Assembly (NCBI RefSeq): GCF_028694895.1
Contig: NZ_JAQVKA010000008.1
Span: forward strand, 1-39,643
Origin: Sulfurimonas sp.
Lineage (GTDB): Bacteria > Campylobacterota > Campylobacteria > Campylobacterales > Sulfurimonadaceae
Length of the DNA: 39,643 bases
Reading direction: 5' to 3'
The translations under genes and the position numbers were made by a program. The notes beneath the pieces are model-generated. The model had not been told where the DNA came from. It saw only the letters and a program-made list of their open reading frames with translations, and made no database searches. Of this stretch, positions 9,084 to 18,276 are shown one piece after another; within the stretch, counting starts at the first letter, position 1; each line of letters opens with the position of its first letter.

Positions 9084-10262
9084 TTACGTTCTATAATCAG
9101 CGTTTATCTTAACGTACTCATGTCCCAAATCACAGCCATAAGCTTTAAAACTACCTTCACCTACGCCTAAATCGCAGCTAATTGTAAATTTTTGATGTTG
9201 CATTATAATTGCACATTTTTTCTCCATCTCTGCGTCAAAGAGTATCTCACCTCTATCATAAACACAAAGATTATCAAATGAGATTTTTAGCTTCTCTTCA
9301 TAAGCTTCAACGCCACTTGCTCCGATAGTTGAAGCGATTCTTCCCCAGTTTGGGTCTTCGCCAAATAGTGCAGTTTTAACAAGTAGTGAATCAGATAACG
9401 CTTTTGCAGCAATCTCTGCCTCTTTATCATCTTTTGCACCACTTACTTTATATGTTACAAGTTTTGTAGCACCTTCTCCATCTCTTACCATCTCTAGCGC
9501 TAAAAAGTGCATAACTTTAAAGAGAGCCTCTTTAAACGCTTCTTTATCATAAGCACCACTTCTTGCGTTTGCTAAGAGTAAAACAGTATCGTTTGTTGAA
9601 GTATCTCCATCTACGCTTATAGCATTAAAAGTTGTTTTTACTACCTCATCTAAAATCTCTTGCATCTGGGCTTTACTTACTTTTGCATCAGTTGTTATAA
9701 AGCAGAGCATTGTAGCCATAGCAGGGTTTATCATCCCAGCACCTTTAGCAATCGCGCCTATGTTAAAGCTGCTTCCATCGTCTAGTTTTACATTAAAAGA
9801 TATCTCTTTTGCAAAGGTATCAGTTGTCATAATAGCTTTTGACGCGTTACTAGAATCACGTTTACTTAAATCAAAGAGTTTCATACCCTCTATAATCTTA
9901 GCTTTTGGAAGCCTAACGCCTATAACTCCAGTTGAGCTCATGATAGGGTTTTTTGCATTTTTAGGAGAGTTTGAGAGAACCTCTTTTATATCTTCAATCC
10001 CTGCTTTACCGGTCATTGCATTTGCATTTTTTGAGTTTATGATTATAAAATTTGATTTTACATCGCCCATTTCTTTAAAGTGTCTAATTGGCGCTGCGCA
10101 CATCTTGTTTGTAGTAAAAACAGAAGCTACTTCACACTCATTTTCACTATATATAAATGCCATATCTTTGGCACCGCCCTTTTTTAGGCCTGCGCTAACA
10201 CCATCCGCAAAGAAACCTTCGCTAGCGCATACTCCGCCACTGCAATAGATTATATTATACAA
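9084..10262 (-). CDS. argJ: Bifunctional ornithine acetyltransferase / N-acetylglutamate synthase
   Basis: ArgJ transfers the acetyl group from N-acetylornithine to glutamate in the cyclic arginine pathway. The 392-aa precursor has the self-cleavage site KGAGMINPAMATML; T184 is the expected nucleophile and N-terminus of the beta chain. The oxyanion residues T111-G112 lie in SSTGVIG. The start is TTG, chosen because AAAGGAG lies 7 bases upstream and the next in-frame ATG (residue 33) would remove the conserved GGVCA..GF segment. It overlaps the end of the K+ channel gene by 8 bases, so its Shine-Dalgarno lies inside that gene. No other arg genes are here. Confidence 0.96.
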   Translation of the reverse strand: MYNIIYCSGGVCASEGFFADGVSAGLKKGGAKDMAFIYSENECEVASVFTTNKMCAAPIRHFKEMGDVKSNFIIINSKNANAMTGKAGIEDIKEVLSNSPKNAKNPIMSSTGVIGVRLPKAKIIEGMKLFDLSKRDSSNASKAIMTTDTFAKEISFNVKLDDGSSFNIGAIAKGAGMINPAMATMLCFITTDAKVSKAQMQEILDEVVKTTFNAISVDGDTSTNDTVLLLANARSGAYDKEAFKEALFKVMHFLALEMVRDGEGATKLVTYKVSGAKDDKEAEIAAKALSDSLLVKTALFGEDPNWGRIASTIGASGVEAYEEKLKISFDNLCVYDRGEILFDAEMEKKCAIIMQHQKFTISCDLGVGEGSFKAYGCDLGHEYVKINADYRT

Positions 10263-11391
10263 ATTTGAGCTCCTTTGGCTTATCTCTTTTTCTTAGTAAA
10301 TCTTTTGTAACATTTATATCTTTTTGTGTTCCAATTACAAGAAGCTTACACTCACTAGTAATTAAAACATCACCCTTTGGCATAGCCAAAAATTTTCCAT
10401 CTTTTTTTGTAATGCCCACTACTGAGGTATTTGTTATCTCCCTCATATGAGTCTCTTTTAGTTTTTTAAGAACAGCCCAGCTATATTTTGGCACTTCTAT
10501 CTCTTCCATATCAAGTGGATTATCACTCTTATATAAAAACTCTTCAAGTAAATTTTCCATATCAGGACGAGCAGCCATTGCAGTTACTCTTTGCGCAGTT
10601 AACTTTGTTGGAGAGATAACTGTATCTGCACCAAGTTTTTTAAGCTTTTCAACATCACTTACACTCTCAGCTGAAGAGATTATATAGTAAGGCCTTGGCA
10701 GGAAATGCTCTTTTTCAAAAAGTCTAACTGAAGCTATAAGGGCTATATTATCAGACATAGAGCTAGATAATGTAATGAGCCCTTTAGCAGAAGCAAGGTG
10801 CGCTTTTAACATAGTAAGTTCAGCGTGTGGTTCAGCTCTTAGATATGTTGTATAGTTATGCTCTTGTGCCCACTCATGTATCTCTTCTCTTGGATCAACC
10901 ACAACAAAAGGAATATGGTTTTCCTTTAACTGTTTAGTAACTTCAAGCGTATAATCATTATGATAACAAACTACATAATGTTTTTTGAGCCTTGCTATGC
11001 TGTATAACATTCTTCGCTCCTTTAATATTCTAGATAATTGACCTTTTCTTACAACTTCTACAACAATACCAATTGCAAAAGTAAACGTAGTAAAACCTAA
11101 AATTATAAGAGTTACTGTAAAAATCTGCCCCTCTGGAGAAAATGAACCCTCATTCATAGAGCCAAATCCAACTGTTGTAAATGTATATCCAGCTTGGAAG
11201 ATTGCATCCATGATTGAGTAATTTTCTAGATAGTAGTAACCTAACGTTCCTATTAACATAAGAAGTTGAATTAAGATTAATGGCGTTCTAAAAGGGAGAA
11301 GTTGTGCATAAAGCTCGTCATTGAGCGTGATTGCAGGTTTGGGAGAAGTCTCCCAATGTAGAAATTTTCGAATCTTCTCTAAGAGATTCAA
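10255..11391 (-). CDS. Two-helix potassium channel with RCK (TrkA-N/TrkA-C) domains
   Basis: A 378-aa inner-membrane K+ channel subunit. Two hydrophobic helices (about 37-53 and 91-112) flank a pore loop with the selectivity filter TVGFG (73-77). A cytoplasmic RCK domain follows (from about 138), then a C-terminal RCK_C domain (from about residue 295). The first RCK strand reads YVVCYHNDYTLEV where most relatives have the GxGxxG nucleotide loop, so ligand binding may differ; D166 in VVVDP remains. The start is TTG with AGAGGA seven bases upstream. It lies 20 bases after rpmB; from memory, a channel gene next to rpmB also occurs in Helicobacter pylori (HP0490-HP0491). Confidence 0.9.
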   Translation of the reverse strand: MNLLEKIRKFLHWETSPKPAITLNDELYAQLLPFRTPLILIQLLMLIGTLGYYYLENYSIMDAIFQAGYTFTTVGFGSMNEGSFSPEGQIFTVTLIILGFTTFTFAIGIVVEVVRKGQLSRILKERRMLYSIARLKKHYVVCYHNDYTLEVTKQLKENHIPFVVVDPREEIHEWAQEHNYTTYLRAEPHAELTMLKAHLASAKGLITLSSSMSDNIALIASVRLFEKEHFLPRPYYIISSAESVSDVEKLKKLGADTVISPTKLTAQRVTAMAARPDMENLLEEFLYKSDNPLDMEEIEVPKYSWAVLKKLKETHMREITNTSVVGITKKDGKFLAMPKGDVLITSECKLLVIGTQKDINVTKDLLRKRDKPKELKFV

Positions 11392-11411
11392 GGCTGCGTC
11401 CTCTTATATAC

Positions 11412-11600
11412 TTAAGAGTTTTTCTTAAGTGTGCGTAACTCTCTTGCAGATATTTTAATCTTTTGAGAAGTACCATCATCTAAAGTGATACGTACAGTTC
11501 TAAGATTTAATAAAAAACGACGTTTTGTTCTGTTTTTAGCGTGTGAAACATTGTTTCCGCTCATTGGGCCCTTGCCACTGATAGCGCATTTTTTTGCCAT
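11412..11600 (-). CDS. rpmB: Ribosomal protein bL28
   Basis: A 62-aa basic protein matching bL28: [20 protein letters not shown] at the start, then [17 protein letters not shown] and [11 protein letters not shown]. Length is normal for this phylum. It is a component of the large ribosomal subunit. A good Shine-Dalgarno (AAGGAAG) precedes the ATG, and a TATAAT lies about 37 bases upstream. The channel and argJ genes downstream may be read from the same promoter. Confidence 0.97.
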   Translation of the reverse strand: MAKKCAISGKGPMSGNNVSHAKNRTKRRFLLNLRTVRITLDDGTSQKIKISARELRTLKKNS

Positions 11601-11636
11601 AATTAGCTTCCTTATTTTAGGTTTTAAAAGTTGCGA

Positions 11637-11642
11637 ATTATA
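11637..11642 (-). promoter_or_regulatory. Candidate -10 element of rpmB
   Basis: TATAAT on the minus strand, about 37 bases before the rpmB ATG, inside the 145-base gap shared with the divergent HDOD gene. No clear -35 is seen. Confidence 0.5.
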
Positions 11643-11745
11643 TCTATCTTAAACAAAAGTTCTGCTTAAGGGTAGATTTACAATTAATATTTCTTTTATC
11701 CTTATGAGTGTAGAATAAAGTAAATTTATAGGTACAGATAAGAGA

Positions 11746-12543
11746 ATGATAACAAAAAAGAATATTGAGAGCTTTATAGAGAAAATTCCGCCCTCACCAA
11801 AAATCTTAAATGAGACTCTTTCTCTTTTAAACATTGGTGAATTAGTAAAAGCAGCAAAAATTGCAGAGCAAGATTTAGCACTTAAATCGTACCTAAAGAG
11901 TATTGTAAATAAGCCTATATATGGATTTAAAAATGAGGTTAGCGATATAGGGCAAATCTTTGGCATACTTGGTGTTTCTTTAGCACAGCAGAGTGTTTAT
12001 AACTATATGGTGACTCTGCTTAGTCCAAATAAATGGGCACTTTTTAAATTAAACAGTACCCTATTTTATGAACTTCAAGCAAATCTCTCTAAGAGATGGG
12101 AAGCTATCTTAATACATCTTAATATTAATGATTCCAACGCTTATGCAGCTATTACCCTTCTTCCTGCTAGTATTATTGTAACTGAGGCTCTTTTTGCACA
12201 AAAAAAAGAAGAAGTTGCACTATTAAGAGCAACTAAAGCATTAGATTACAATACTATTTTAATGCGTCTATGTGGAATGGGCCTTTTTGATATATGTGAG
12301 GAGATTGCTAAAAAGTGGGAGATGGACAATAGTGTTAGTGCCATAGTTCAAGCAGCTTCTGGGGTTAAGCCCTCTGAAGATGAAGAGATAAACACTCTTG
12401 GAAAATGGATGCATCTTTTGCTTTTTTATAAACTCTCACAACCTGAGTTTATTAAAGCTGGACTAAATGATTTTGTAGACTTTCAAATCGAGTATGTTAG
12501 TGATATATATGATGATTTTGCTTCATTTATGGAGATTAAATGA
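11746..12543 (+). CDS. HDOD-domain signalling protein
   Basis: A 265-aa protein with an HDOD-type N-terminal core: IPPSPKILNETLSLLN, then KAAKIAEQDLALKSYLKSIVNKPIYGF, then GILGVSLAQQSVYNYMV. HDOD domains resemble HD phosphohydrolases but lack the catalytic His-Asp pair, and are thought to act as regulatory or scaffold modules. No metal-binding HD motif is visible here. The C-terminal half is helical and unassigned. The stop overlaps the next ATG (ATGA) with a GGAG inside this gene, so it is tightly coupled to a STAS/CheX protein. A role in chemotaxis, motility or c-di-GMP output is inferred from that partner only. Confidence 0.75.
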   Translation: MITKKNIESFIEKIPPSPKILNETLSLLNIGELVKAAKIAEQDLALKSYLKSIVNKPIYGFKNEVSDIGQIFGILGVSLAQQSVYNYMVTLLSPNKWALFKLNSTLFYELQANLSKRWEAILIHLNINDSNAYAAITLLPASIIVTEALFAQKKEEVALLRATKALDYNTILMRLCGMGLFDICEEIAKKWEMDNSVSAIVQAASGVKPSEDEEINTLGKWMHLLLFYKLSQPEFIKAGLNDFVDFQIEYVSDIYDDFASFMEIK

Positions 12544-13934
12544 AACCCGTATTAAAAAATGGAATTGCTGTTTACTCTCCGCAAGGTTTTTTAGACGCAA
12601 ACAGTTCAAACGCATTTATGCTTATAGAAGATATAGAAGAGGCAACAAACCTAAAAGCAGAGATGATCTTAGTTTCACTGAAAAAAGTTGCCTTTTTTAA
12701 TAGAAATGGTTTAGATATTTTTATAAAATTATTTGCAAAAATTCGTAAAAAGAATCAAGCGATGGTTGGTTTTTGTGACTATGATAAAAAAAAGTATGAA
12801 GCAATAGTTAGATTTTTTCAAGATGATCTAAATTTCTCACTCTTTAAAACATTGGATATAGCCTATTTGTTCACTTCGGGCTTTAAAAATGCAAATAAAA
12901 AAATTTTGATTTACAGTAGTGATAAATCTCAACGCTCTGCCATGGCAATAGAGTTGCATGATGGAGGTCACAACCCAACAGTTGCTCAATCTATTGAAGA
13001 TTTTGATAAAAAGAAAAGAAATATAGATGCGTATGACTATATTATAGATTCAACATTTCTTGGACAAATGGGCCAAAAAGTTGCAACTCGTGTAACAGGT
13101 AATGCAATTATTTACACAATTACATCTTATTTAGATGCTGAAATAGGTGAGCAGTTCAATATAGAGTATCACAGAAACTCTCTAAATGTTGGTTTTAGAC
13201 TTTTTATATTTGACGCGTATAAAGTCCTAAGCATGAACATACACGCTTTAAACTTCTTCTCAAGACTAGCTAGCTCTGCTGCTGAGTATAATGCTAGCAT
13301 CTGTTTTGTAGGTATGAAATTTGATAAAACTCCAGAAGCATTTAAAGAGACGATGGAAGATGCAGGGATACTATTTTACAACCAAATGGATGATATCCTT
13401 CAAAACAAGGAACTCTTAAAAGAGTTAGGAGCTAGTAGCTCTTCAAATATTAAAAATAAAAGAGTTATAAATAAAGAGACTATCTTAGAGTTACCAAAAT
13501 TTATAGATGCTACTGTTGCTACATTAGAGATGATGACAAATGCAAAAGCTACCAAAGAAGCATTAAATATTCGTACTTTGGCAATTGCAGATAAAAAAGA
13601 CAAGATTGCCAGTTCTATTGGTTACTATGGTGATATTGATGGTATGGTTATTTTAGTTTTTCCAAAAGAGATTGCAAAAAAAGCTTGTGAACTTTTAATA
13701 GGTGAGAGCACTGATGATTTGGAGATGATTTTAGATACGTTAGCTGAGCTTGTAAACATTGTTGGTGGAAAGATAAAAACACTTCTCTCGGATGAAAACA
13801 TCAGTGTAAACATAACGCTTCCTAGAACATATCAAGATATAGATAGCTTAATGGAAGTTGTTGAGGGAAGAAAAGGTGTGCAAGTAGATTTGCTCTTTAA
13901 TGATGATAAATTTCTTTTCTTCTTAACAAGATAA
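12540..13934 (+). CDS. Multidomain STAS / receiver-like / CheX-type protein
   Basis: A 464-aa cytoplasmic protein read as four modules. Residues 1-112 look like a STAS (anti-sigma antagonist-like) fold (GIAVYSPQGFLDANSS, ILVSLKKVAFFNRNGLDIF). Residues 120-195 look like a degenerate receiver domain (KILIYSSDKSQRS, DYIID with D170 as a possible acceptor). Residues 200-290 resemble a second STAS unit. Residues 315-464 match CheX/CheC phosphatases, with the key ExxN in AELVNIVGGKIK (E403, N406). CheX removes phosphate from CheY-P, so phosphatase activity is plausible. The order of domains is unusual and the first three are assigned by pattern only. Coupled by ATGA to the HDOD gene. Confidence 0.65.
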   Translation: MKPVLKNGIAVYSPQGFLDANSSNAFMLIEDIEEATNLKAEMILVSLKKVAFFNRNGLDIFIKLFAKIRKKNQAMVGFCDYDKKKYEAIVRFFQDDLNFSLFKTLDIAYLFTSGFKNANKKILIYSSDKSQRSAMAIELHDGGHNPTVAQSIEDFDKKKRNIDAYDYIIDSTFLGQMGQKVATRVTGNAIIYTITSYLDAEIGEQFNIEYHRNSLNVGFRLFIFDAYKVLSMNIHALNFFSRLASSAAEYNASICFVGMKFDKTPEAFKETMEDAGILFYNQMDDILQNKELLKELGASSSSNIKNKRVINKETILELPKFIDATVATLEMMTNAKATKEALNIRTLAIADKKDKIASSIGYYGDIDGMVILVFPKEIAKKACELLIGESTDDLEMILDTLAELVNIVGGKIKTLLSDENISVNITLPRTYQDIDSLMEVVEGRKGVQVDLLFNDDKFLFFLTR

Positions 13935-13978
13935 AAGCAACAAAACTGTAAAATCGCACAATAAAACAAGGAAAATAA

Positions 13979-14620
13979 ATGAAAGTAGCTCCAAGTATTT
14001 TATCAGCTGATTTTGGCAATCTACAAAGAGATGTTGAAGCTATTTGTGCTGCGGGTTGCGACTTTGTGCATGTAGATGTTATGGATGGGCACTTTGTTCC
14101 AAATCTTACAATTGGGCCTGTTGTTGTCTCTGCTATTGCTGCATCTGCAACCAAGCCTCTTGATATACATCTAATGGTTGAGAACAACTCTTTCTTTGTG
14201 GACCTTTTTGCACCACTAAAGCCTGAATATATCTCTTTTCATATAGAAGAGGAAAAACATCCTCATAGACTTATCCAAAAAATTCGCTCTCTTGGGATAA
14301 AACCAGCCATTGTTCTAAATCCTCATACACCGCCAGAAACTATAGAGTACCTCTTAGCAGATTTAGATATGGTTCTACTTATGAGCGTAAACCCTGGATT
14401 TGGCGGACAAAGCTTTATAGAGAGTGTAATACCAAAAGCAAAAAAACTAAGTGCTATGAGAGATATGATAAATCCAAAATGCCTTATTGAAGTTGATGGC
14501 GGAGTAAATGATAAAAACGTCAAACTCCTTAAAGATGCTGGCGTTGATATTGTCGTAGCAGGAAGCTATGTATTTGGTCATAAAGATAAAAAAATTGCAA
14601 TTGAGTCTCTAAAAATCTAA
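13979..14620 (+). CDS. rpe: Ribulose-phosphate 3-epimerase
   Basis: Interconverts ribulose 5-phosphate and xylulose 5-phosphate in the pentose phosphate and Calvin pathways. The 213-aa TIM barrel is full length. Signatures are VAPSILSADFGNL at the N-terminus, HVDVMDGHFVPNLTIGP with a metal-binding His and catalytic Asp, DIHLMVE, MSVNPGFGGQSF and LIEVDGGVN with the second catalytic Asp. The ATG has AAGGAAAATAA upstream. It is followed two bases after its stop by trpF. From memory, rpe next to a DnaQ-like gene also occurs in Campylobacter jejuni. Confidence 0.97.
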   Translation: MKVAPSILSADFGNLQRDVEAICAAGCDFVHVDVMDGHFVPNLTIGPVVVSAIAASATKPLDIHLMVENNSFFVDLFAPLKPEYISFHIEEEKHPHRLIQKIRSLGIKPAIVLNPHTPPETIEYLLADLDMVLLMSVNPGFGGQSFIESVIPKAKKLSAMRDMINPKCLIEVDGGVNDKNVKLLKDAGVDIVVAGSYVFGHKDKKIAIESLKI

Positions 14621-14622
14621 TC

Positions 14623-15210
14623 ATGCGCACCAAGATTTGTGGAATAACCTCTTATGAAGATGCAATGAACGCTATCAACGCAGGCGCTGATGCTTTAGGA
14701 TTTGTTTTTTATGAAGCTTCACCTAGATATATATCTCCAGCAGATGCAAGAAAAATCATCAAAAAATTACCCCCATTTGTTGAAAAAGTTGCTCTTTTTG
14801 TAAATAGTGACGCTCAAATAATTAACTCATACTGCCAAGAATCAGGTGCAACTCTTGCTCAGATTCACTTTGAAGCTCCAAGCAAATTATACGAACATTT
14901 GTTCGTTCCTCATATCAAAGTTATCCGAGCAAAAGAGCCTAAAGATATTTTACTTTACAGCGATGAGTATCGACTTGTAGATGCTTACTCAGAAGCTTAT
15001 GGTGGAAGTGGAAAGAGATTAAATCTAGAGTGGTTTGATGGAGTTGAGTGCTCAAAGATTATCTTAGCTGGTGGATTAGACCCAACAAATGTAGCTTCGC
15101 TTAAAAAATATGGCTTTTATGGAGTAGATGTTAGTAGTGGTGTCGAGATCTCACATGGCAAAAAAGATCATAAAAAAGTAGAAGAGTTTATTAAAAATGC
15201 AAAGATATGA
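14623..15210 (+). CDS. trpF: Phosphoribosylanthranilate isomerase
   Basis: Third step of tryptophan synthesis: an Amadori rearrangement of phosphoribosylanthranilate. The 195-aa TIM barrel has the catalytic C6 in KICGIT and the catalytic Asp at D120 (LVDAYSEAYGGSGK), followed by the phosphate-binding AGGLDPTNV and GVDVSSGVE segments. Length is normal. It stands apart from any other trp gene and sits between rpe and a DnaQ-like exonuclease with 2- and 3-base gaps, so it is probably expressed with them. No trp attenuator was seen. Confidence 0.96.
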   Translation: MRTKICGITSYEDAMNAINAGADALGFVFYEASPRYISPADARKIIKKLPPFVEKVALFVNSDAQIINSYCQESGATLAQIHFEAPSKLYEHLFVPHIKVIRAKEPKDILLYSDEYRLVDAYSEAYGGSGKRLNLEWFDGVECSKIILAGGLDPTNVASLKKYGFYGVDVSSGVEISHGKKDHKKVEEFIKNAKI

Positions 15211-15213
15211 TAT

Positions 15214-16014
15214 ATGATTCTTGATGAACCATCCTTTTCTTTAGATGCAAAAAGTATCCATAAGCTCTCAACAAAAGGTTTATCTCTTAAGACATTAAAA
15301 GAGCAGATAGATAATGATTTGGATTTTTTACTAGAACTTTGGCACTCACAAGGTTTGGAGATTGTAAAGCAAGCTGGAAACTTCTACTTTACTACTGCTT
15401 TTAAACCTATGCAAGAGAGCACATTTTGTATCGTTGATATTGAGACAAATGGCTCAAAGATTGATAAACACCAAATCATAGAAATAGCAGCTTTGAAAAT
15501 AAAAAATGGTTTAGTTGTAGAGCGTTTTGAGTCTCTTGTAGAGTGTCATGAGATTAATCCTCATATAACAGAGATAACTGGTATCTCAACTAATGATACT
15601 AAAGACGCGCCAAATCTTAAACAAGTAATGTATGATTTTAGAACTTTCTTAGGTGACTCAGTCTTTATTGCTCATGATGTAAAATTTGATTATAAATTTG
15701 TCTCTTTAAGTATGCAAAAGATAGGACTTCCTCCACTTTTAAACAGATGTTTATGTTCACTCTCTTTAGCTGAGAGAACTATTGAATCTTATAGATATGC
15801 TCTCTCTTATCTCAATGAATCATTTAATCTCAACCCAAATGCTACTCATCACAGAGCAATGAGCGATGTAATAACAACGTATGAGCTTTTTAAATTATCA
15901 CTATGTAGTGTGGATGTGGAAGTAAAAACGGCTGAGGATTTAATAAGATATTCAAAAGAGGCAAAAAGATTAAAAAGACCAAAGTTTGACCCTCGTATTG
16001 AGGATCAAGAGTAG
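15214..16014 (+). CDS. dnaQ: DnaQ-like DEDDh 3'-5' exonuclease
   Basis: A 266-aa exonuclease, probably the epsilon proofreading subunit of DNA polymerase III or a close relative. The four acidic residues and histidine of the DEDDh class are visible: D75 and E77 in VDIETNG, D159 in HDVKFDYKF, H213 and D218 in HHRAMSD. About 66 residues precede the exonuclease domain; this N-terminal part is helical with a short beta hairpin (EIVKQAGNFYFTT) and may be a winged-helix-like module. The Shine-Dalgarno is weak, suggesting coupling to trpF. Its stop is two bases from the stop of the convergent accA. Confidence 0.85.
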   Translation: MILDEPSFSLDAKSIHKLSTKGLSLKTLKEQIDNDLDFLLELWHSQGLEIVKQAGNFYFTTAFKPMQESTFCIVDIETNGSKIDKHQIIEIAALKIKNGLVVERFESLVECHEINPHITEITGISTNDTKDAPNLKQVMYDFRTFLGDSVFIAHDVKFDYKFVSLSMQKIGLPPLLNRCLCSLSLAERTIESYRYALSYLNESFNLNPNATHHRAMSDVITTYELFKLSLCSVDVEVKTAEDLIRYSKEAKRLKRPKFDPRIEDQE

Positions 16015-16016
16015 TT

Positions 16017-16952
16017 TTATTCGCTAAAAGCACCTACGCCAGTTAGTTTTTCATATCTCTCTTGCATTCTTTGCTCAGGTGACATTTGACGTAACTTTGT
16101 AAGTTCACTTAAAAAGTACTCTCCAATAGCAGCCGCAGCTCCCTCTTTATCTCTATGTGCCCCAATTAAAGGCTCTGCTATAATATCATCTATAAGGTTT
16201 AACTCTTTTAAGTCTCCGCTTGTGATTTTCATAGCATTAGTTGCAGCTTCTGCTTTTGCTGGGTCGTTCCATAAGATTGCAGAACATCCCTCTGGAGAGA
16301 TAACGCTAAAAACCGAGTATCTCATCATCGCAAATTTATCTGCGACTCCAATAGCTAAAGCTCCACCACTTCCACCCTCACCAATGACAATAGAGATAGT
16401 TTGGGTATTTAGTTGTGATAATTCTAGTAGGTTTCTAGCTATCGCTTCACTCTGATTTCTCTCTTCTGCACCAATTCCAGGATATGCACCAGGGGTGTCT
16501 ACTAACATAAGAAGAGGAAGATTAAACTTCTCAGCAAGCTTTGCAGCACGCAGAGCTTTTCTATAGCCTTCTGGATGAGGCATACCAAAGTTTCGCTTTA
16601 TCTTGTTTTTAGTTCCACGACCTTTTTGCTCACCAATAACAACAACCTTCTCATCTCCGATATATCCTATATAACAAAGGATAGCAGCATCATCACGAAA
16701 GTGTCTATCTCCGTGAATCTCATACTTATCTCTCATAAGTAAGTTTATATAATCAAGAGCATATGGTCTATCTATGTGACGTGCTAATTGAAGTTGTTGA
16801 AAAGGGGAGAGGTTAGTAAATATCTTTGAAACTTCTTTATCTAATGTTTTCTTTAACGACTCAACAAGCCCTTCATCATGGCGAACTTGCGCAGATATAA
16901 TATCTTCTTGAATAACTTTTATTTTCTGTTCAAAGTCTAAATATGTTGCCAA
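16017..16952 (-). CDS. accA: Acetyl-CoA carboxylase carboxyltransferase subunit alpha
   Basis: With AccD it transfers CO2 from biotin to acetyl-CoA, making malonyl-CoA for fatty acid synthesis. The 311-aa protein shows the family segments [77 protein letters not shown] and [12 protein letters not shown]. The start is TTG, with GGAG 6 bases upstream and MATYLDFEQ as the expected N-terminus. It lies 16 bases after fabF, so acpP, fabF and accA form one lipid-synthesis cluster. Confidence 0.97.
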   Translation of the reverse strand: MATYLDFEQKIKVIQEDIISAQVRHDEGLVESLKKTLDKEVSKIFTNLSPFQQLQLARHIDRPYALDYINLLMRDKYEIHGDRHFRDDAAILCYIGYIGDEKVVVIGEQKGRGTKNKIKRNFGMPHPEGYRKALRAAKLAEKFNLPLLMLVDTPGAYPGIGAEERNQSEAIARNLLELSQLNTQTISIVIGEGGSGGALAIGVADKFAMMRYSVFSVISPEGCSAILWNDPAKAEAATNAMKITSGDLKELNLIDDIIAEPLIGAHRDKEGAAAAIGEYFLSELTKLRQMSPEQRMQERYEKLTGVGAFSE

Positions 16953-16968
16953 TGTGGACTCCTTATAC

Positions 16969-18186
16969 TTAGATTTTTCTAAAAATTAAAACGCCGTTTG
17001 TTCCACCAAAACCAAATGAATTGCTCATTACAGTCTTTAACTCAGCAGCTCTTGCCTTGTTTGGAACAATATCTAAATCACAATTTTCATCTGGAGTTTC
17101 ATGGTTGATTGTTGGAGGGATAATTCCATCACGCATAGCCATTAAACATACAACAGCTTCTATACCGCCAGCTGCGCCAAGACAATGGCCTATTTGACCT
17201 TTAATTGAGCTCATTGGTGGGCAATTTTCTTTTCCACCAAGAAGCTCTTTAACTGCTGCTGTTTCATTTTTATCATTGATTGGAGTACTTGTTCCGTGTG
17301 CATTTACATAGTCAAGTTTAGGCTTTCCAGCCATAGTATAAGCGGCCTTCATAGCACGAGCAGGGCCATCAAGACTTGGAGTAGTAATATGACTTGCGTC
17401 TCCGCTCTCACCAAAGCCAATGATTTCACCATAAATCTTTGCTCCACGTGCAACAGCATCTTCATATACTTCAAGAACTAAAGCAGCAGCACCCTCTCCC
17501 ATAACAAATCCATCACGATCTGCATCAAAGGGACGAGAAGCTTTTTTTGGCTCTTCATTTCTTGTTGATAGTGCTTTCATAGCAGCAAATCCGCCAACAC
17601 CAGCACCAGTTACAGCACACTCTGCAGAGACAACCAACATCTTATCTGCACCACCGCACATAATAGTTTTTACAGCTTCACTGATAGCATGAGTTCCAGC
17701 AGCACACGCAGTTACACTTGATAAGTTTGGACCCTTAGTTCCATGCTCAATTGAGACAAATCCACCAAGCATATTTACAAGAGCACCTGGAATAAAAAAT
17801 GGACTTATTCTTTTTGGACCTTTTGTCTCTATGATGATTGAGTTTTTCTCAATTGAAGGTAGTCCACCAATACCAGAACCAGCACTTATACCAAATCTAT
17901 CCATATCAGTATCTGCTGGGATGTTTGCATCAGCCATAGCTTCTTGAGCTGCTTTTAGACCAAGGTGAATAAATCTATCCGCTTTTTTTACCTCTTTTGG
18001 CGACATGACCGTCTCAGGGTCAAAATTTTTAACTTCACCAGCAATCTTTACGCTGTAGTTTTCTGGGTCAAAAAGAGTAATTGTATCTATTCCACATTCA
18101 CCATCACAGATAGCTTTAAAAGAGCTCTCTTTATCATTTCCAACTGCATTTATCATGCCTAATCCAGTAACTACAACTCTTTTCAT
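16969..18186 (-). CDS. fabF: 3-oxoacyl-ACP synthase II (beta-ketoacyl synthase)
   Basis: Condenses malonyl-ACP with growing acyl-ACP chains. The Cys-His-His triad is present: C161 in TACAAGTH, His in VNAHGTSTP and His in [11 protein letters not shown]. The start is the ATG at 18186 ([10 protein letters not shown], 405 aa), because GGAG lies 6 bases before it. An in-frame ATG four codons further up (18198) overlaps that Shine-Dalgarno and is unlikely to be used. It follows acpP after an 99-base spacer with two strong hairpins and precedes accA by 16 bases. Confidence 0.97.
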   Translation of the reverse strand: MKRVVVTGLGMINAVGNDKESSFKAICDGECGIDTITLFDPENYSVKIAGEVKNFDPETVMSPKEVKKADRFIHLGLKAAQEAMADANIPADTDMDRFGISAGSGIGGLPSIEKNSIIIETKGPKRISPFFIPGALVNMLGGFVSIEHGTKGPNLSSVTACAAGTHAISEAVKTIMCGGADKMLVVSAECAVTGAGVGGFAAMKALSTRNEEPKKASRPFDADRDGFVMGEGAAALVLEVYEDAVARGAKIYGEIIGFGESGDASHITTPSLDGPARAMKAAYTMAGKPKLDYVNAHGTSTPINDKNETAAVKELLGGKENCPPMSSIKGQIGHCLGAAGGIEAVVCLMAMRDGIIPPTINHETPDENCDLDIVPNKARAAELKTVMSNSFGFGGTNGVLIFRKI

Positions 18187-18208
18187 AAAAATCTCCATGC
18201 AAAATATA

Positions 18209-18252
18209 AAATACTTTTAAAAGCCCAGCCAACTGAGTTTTAAAAAGTATTT
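18209..18252 (-). promoter_or_regulatory. Strong hairpin immediately upstream of fabF
   Basis: Outer arms at 18209-18222 and 18238-18252 pair over 14 bases with one bulge. In the minus-strand RNA an inner CUCAG/CUGGG stem with a UUGG loop extends it to about 19 pairs. A U-rich stretch (UUUUAUAUUUU) follows, then the fabF Shine-Dalgarno within about 15 bases. It could be a terminator, an RNase-processing stem or a translation-control element. Confidence 0.6.
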
Positions 18253-18276
18253 CTACCGAGAATAATCTCAGTAGAA
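18251..18276 (-). terminator. Hairpin after acpP, likely partial terminator
   Basis: In the minus-strand RNA, 18266-18276 and 18251-18261 pair over 11 bases (one G-U pair) around a UUAU loop, 10 bases after the acpP stop. The following ATACTTTTT is T-rich and begins the second hairpin. Probably limits read-through from the highly expressed acpP into fabF. Confidence 0.55.

Noticed and set aside
9760-10248. 162-codon plus-strand frame opposite argJ
   Set aside because: Mirror of argJ; hydrophobic composition is an artefact of the opposite-strand codons and no start signal is present.
12494-12700. 68-codon frame across the HDOD/STAS junction
   Set aside because: Out of frame with both conserved proteins and has no separate signal.
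14891-14906. ACGAACATTTGTTCGT, a match to the Gram-positive LexA box CGAAC-N4-GTTCG
   Set aside because: Lies inside the trpF coding sequence, far from any start, and Campylobacterota generally lack LexA; likely chance.
18187-18198. Upstream ATG of fabF
   Set aside because: Overlaps the GGAG that serves the next ATG, and [10 protein letters not shown] is the usual FabF N-terminus.
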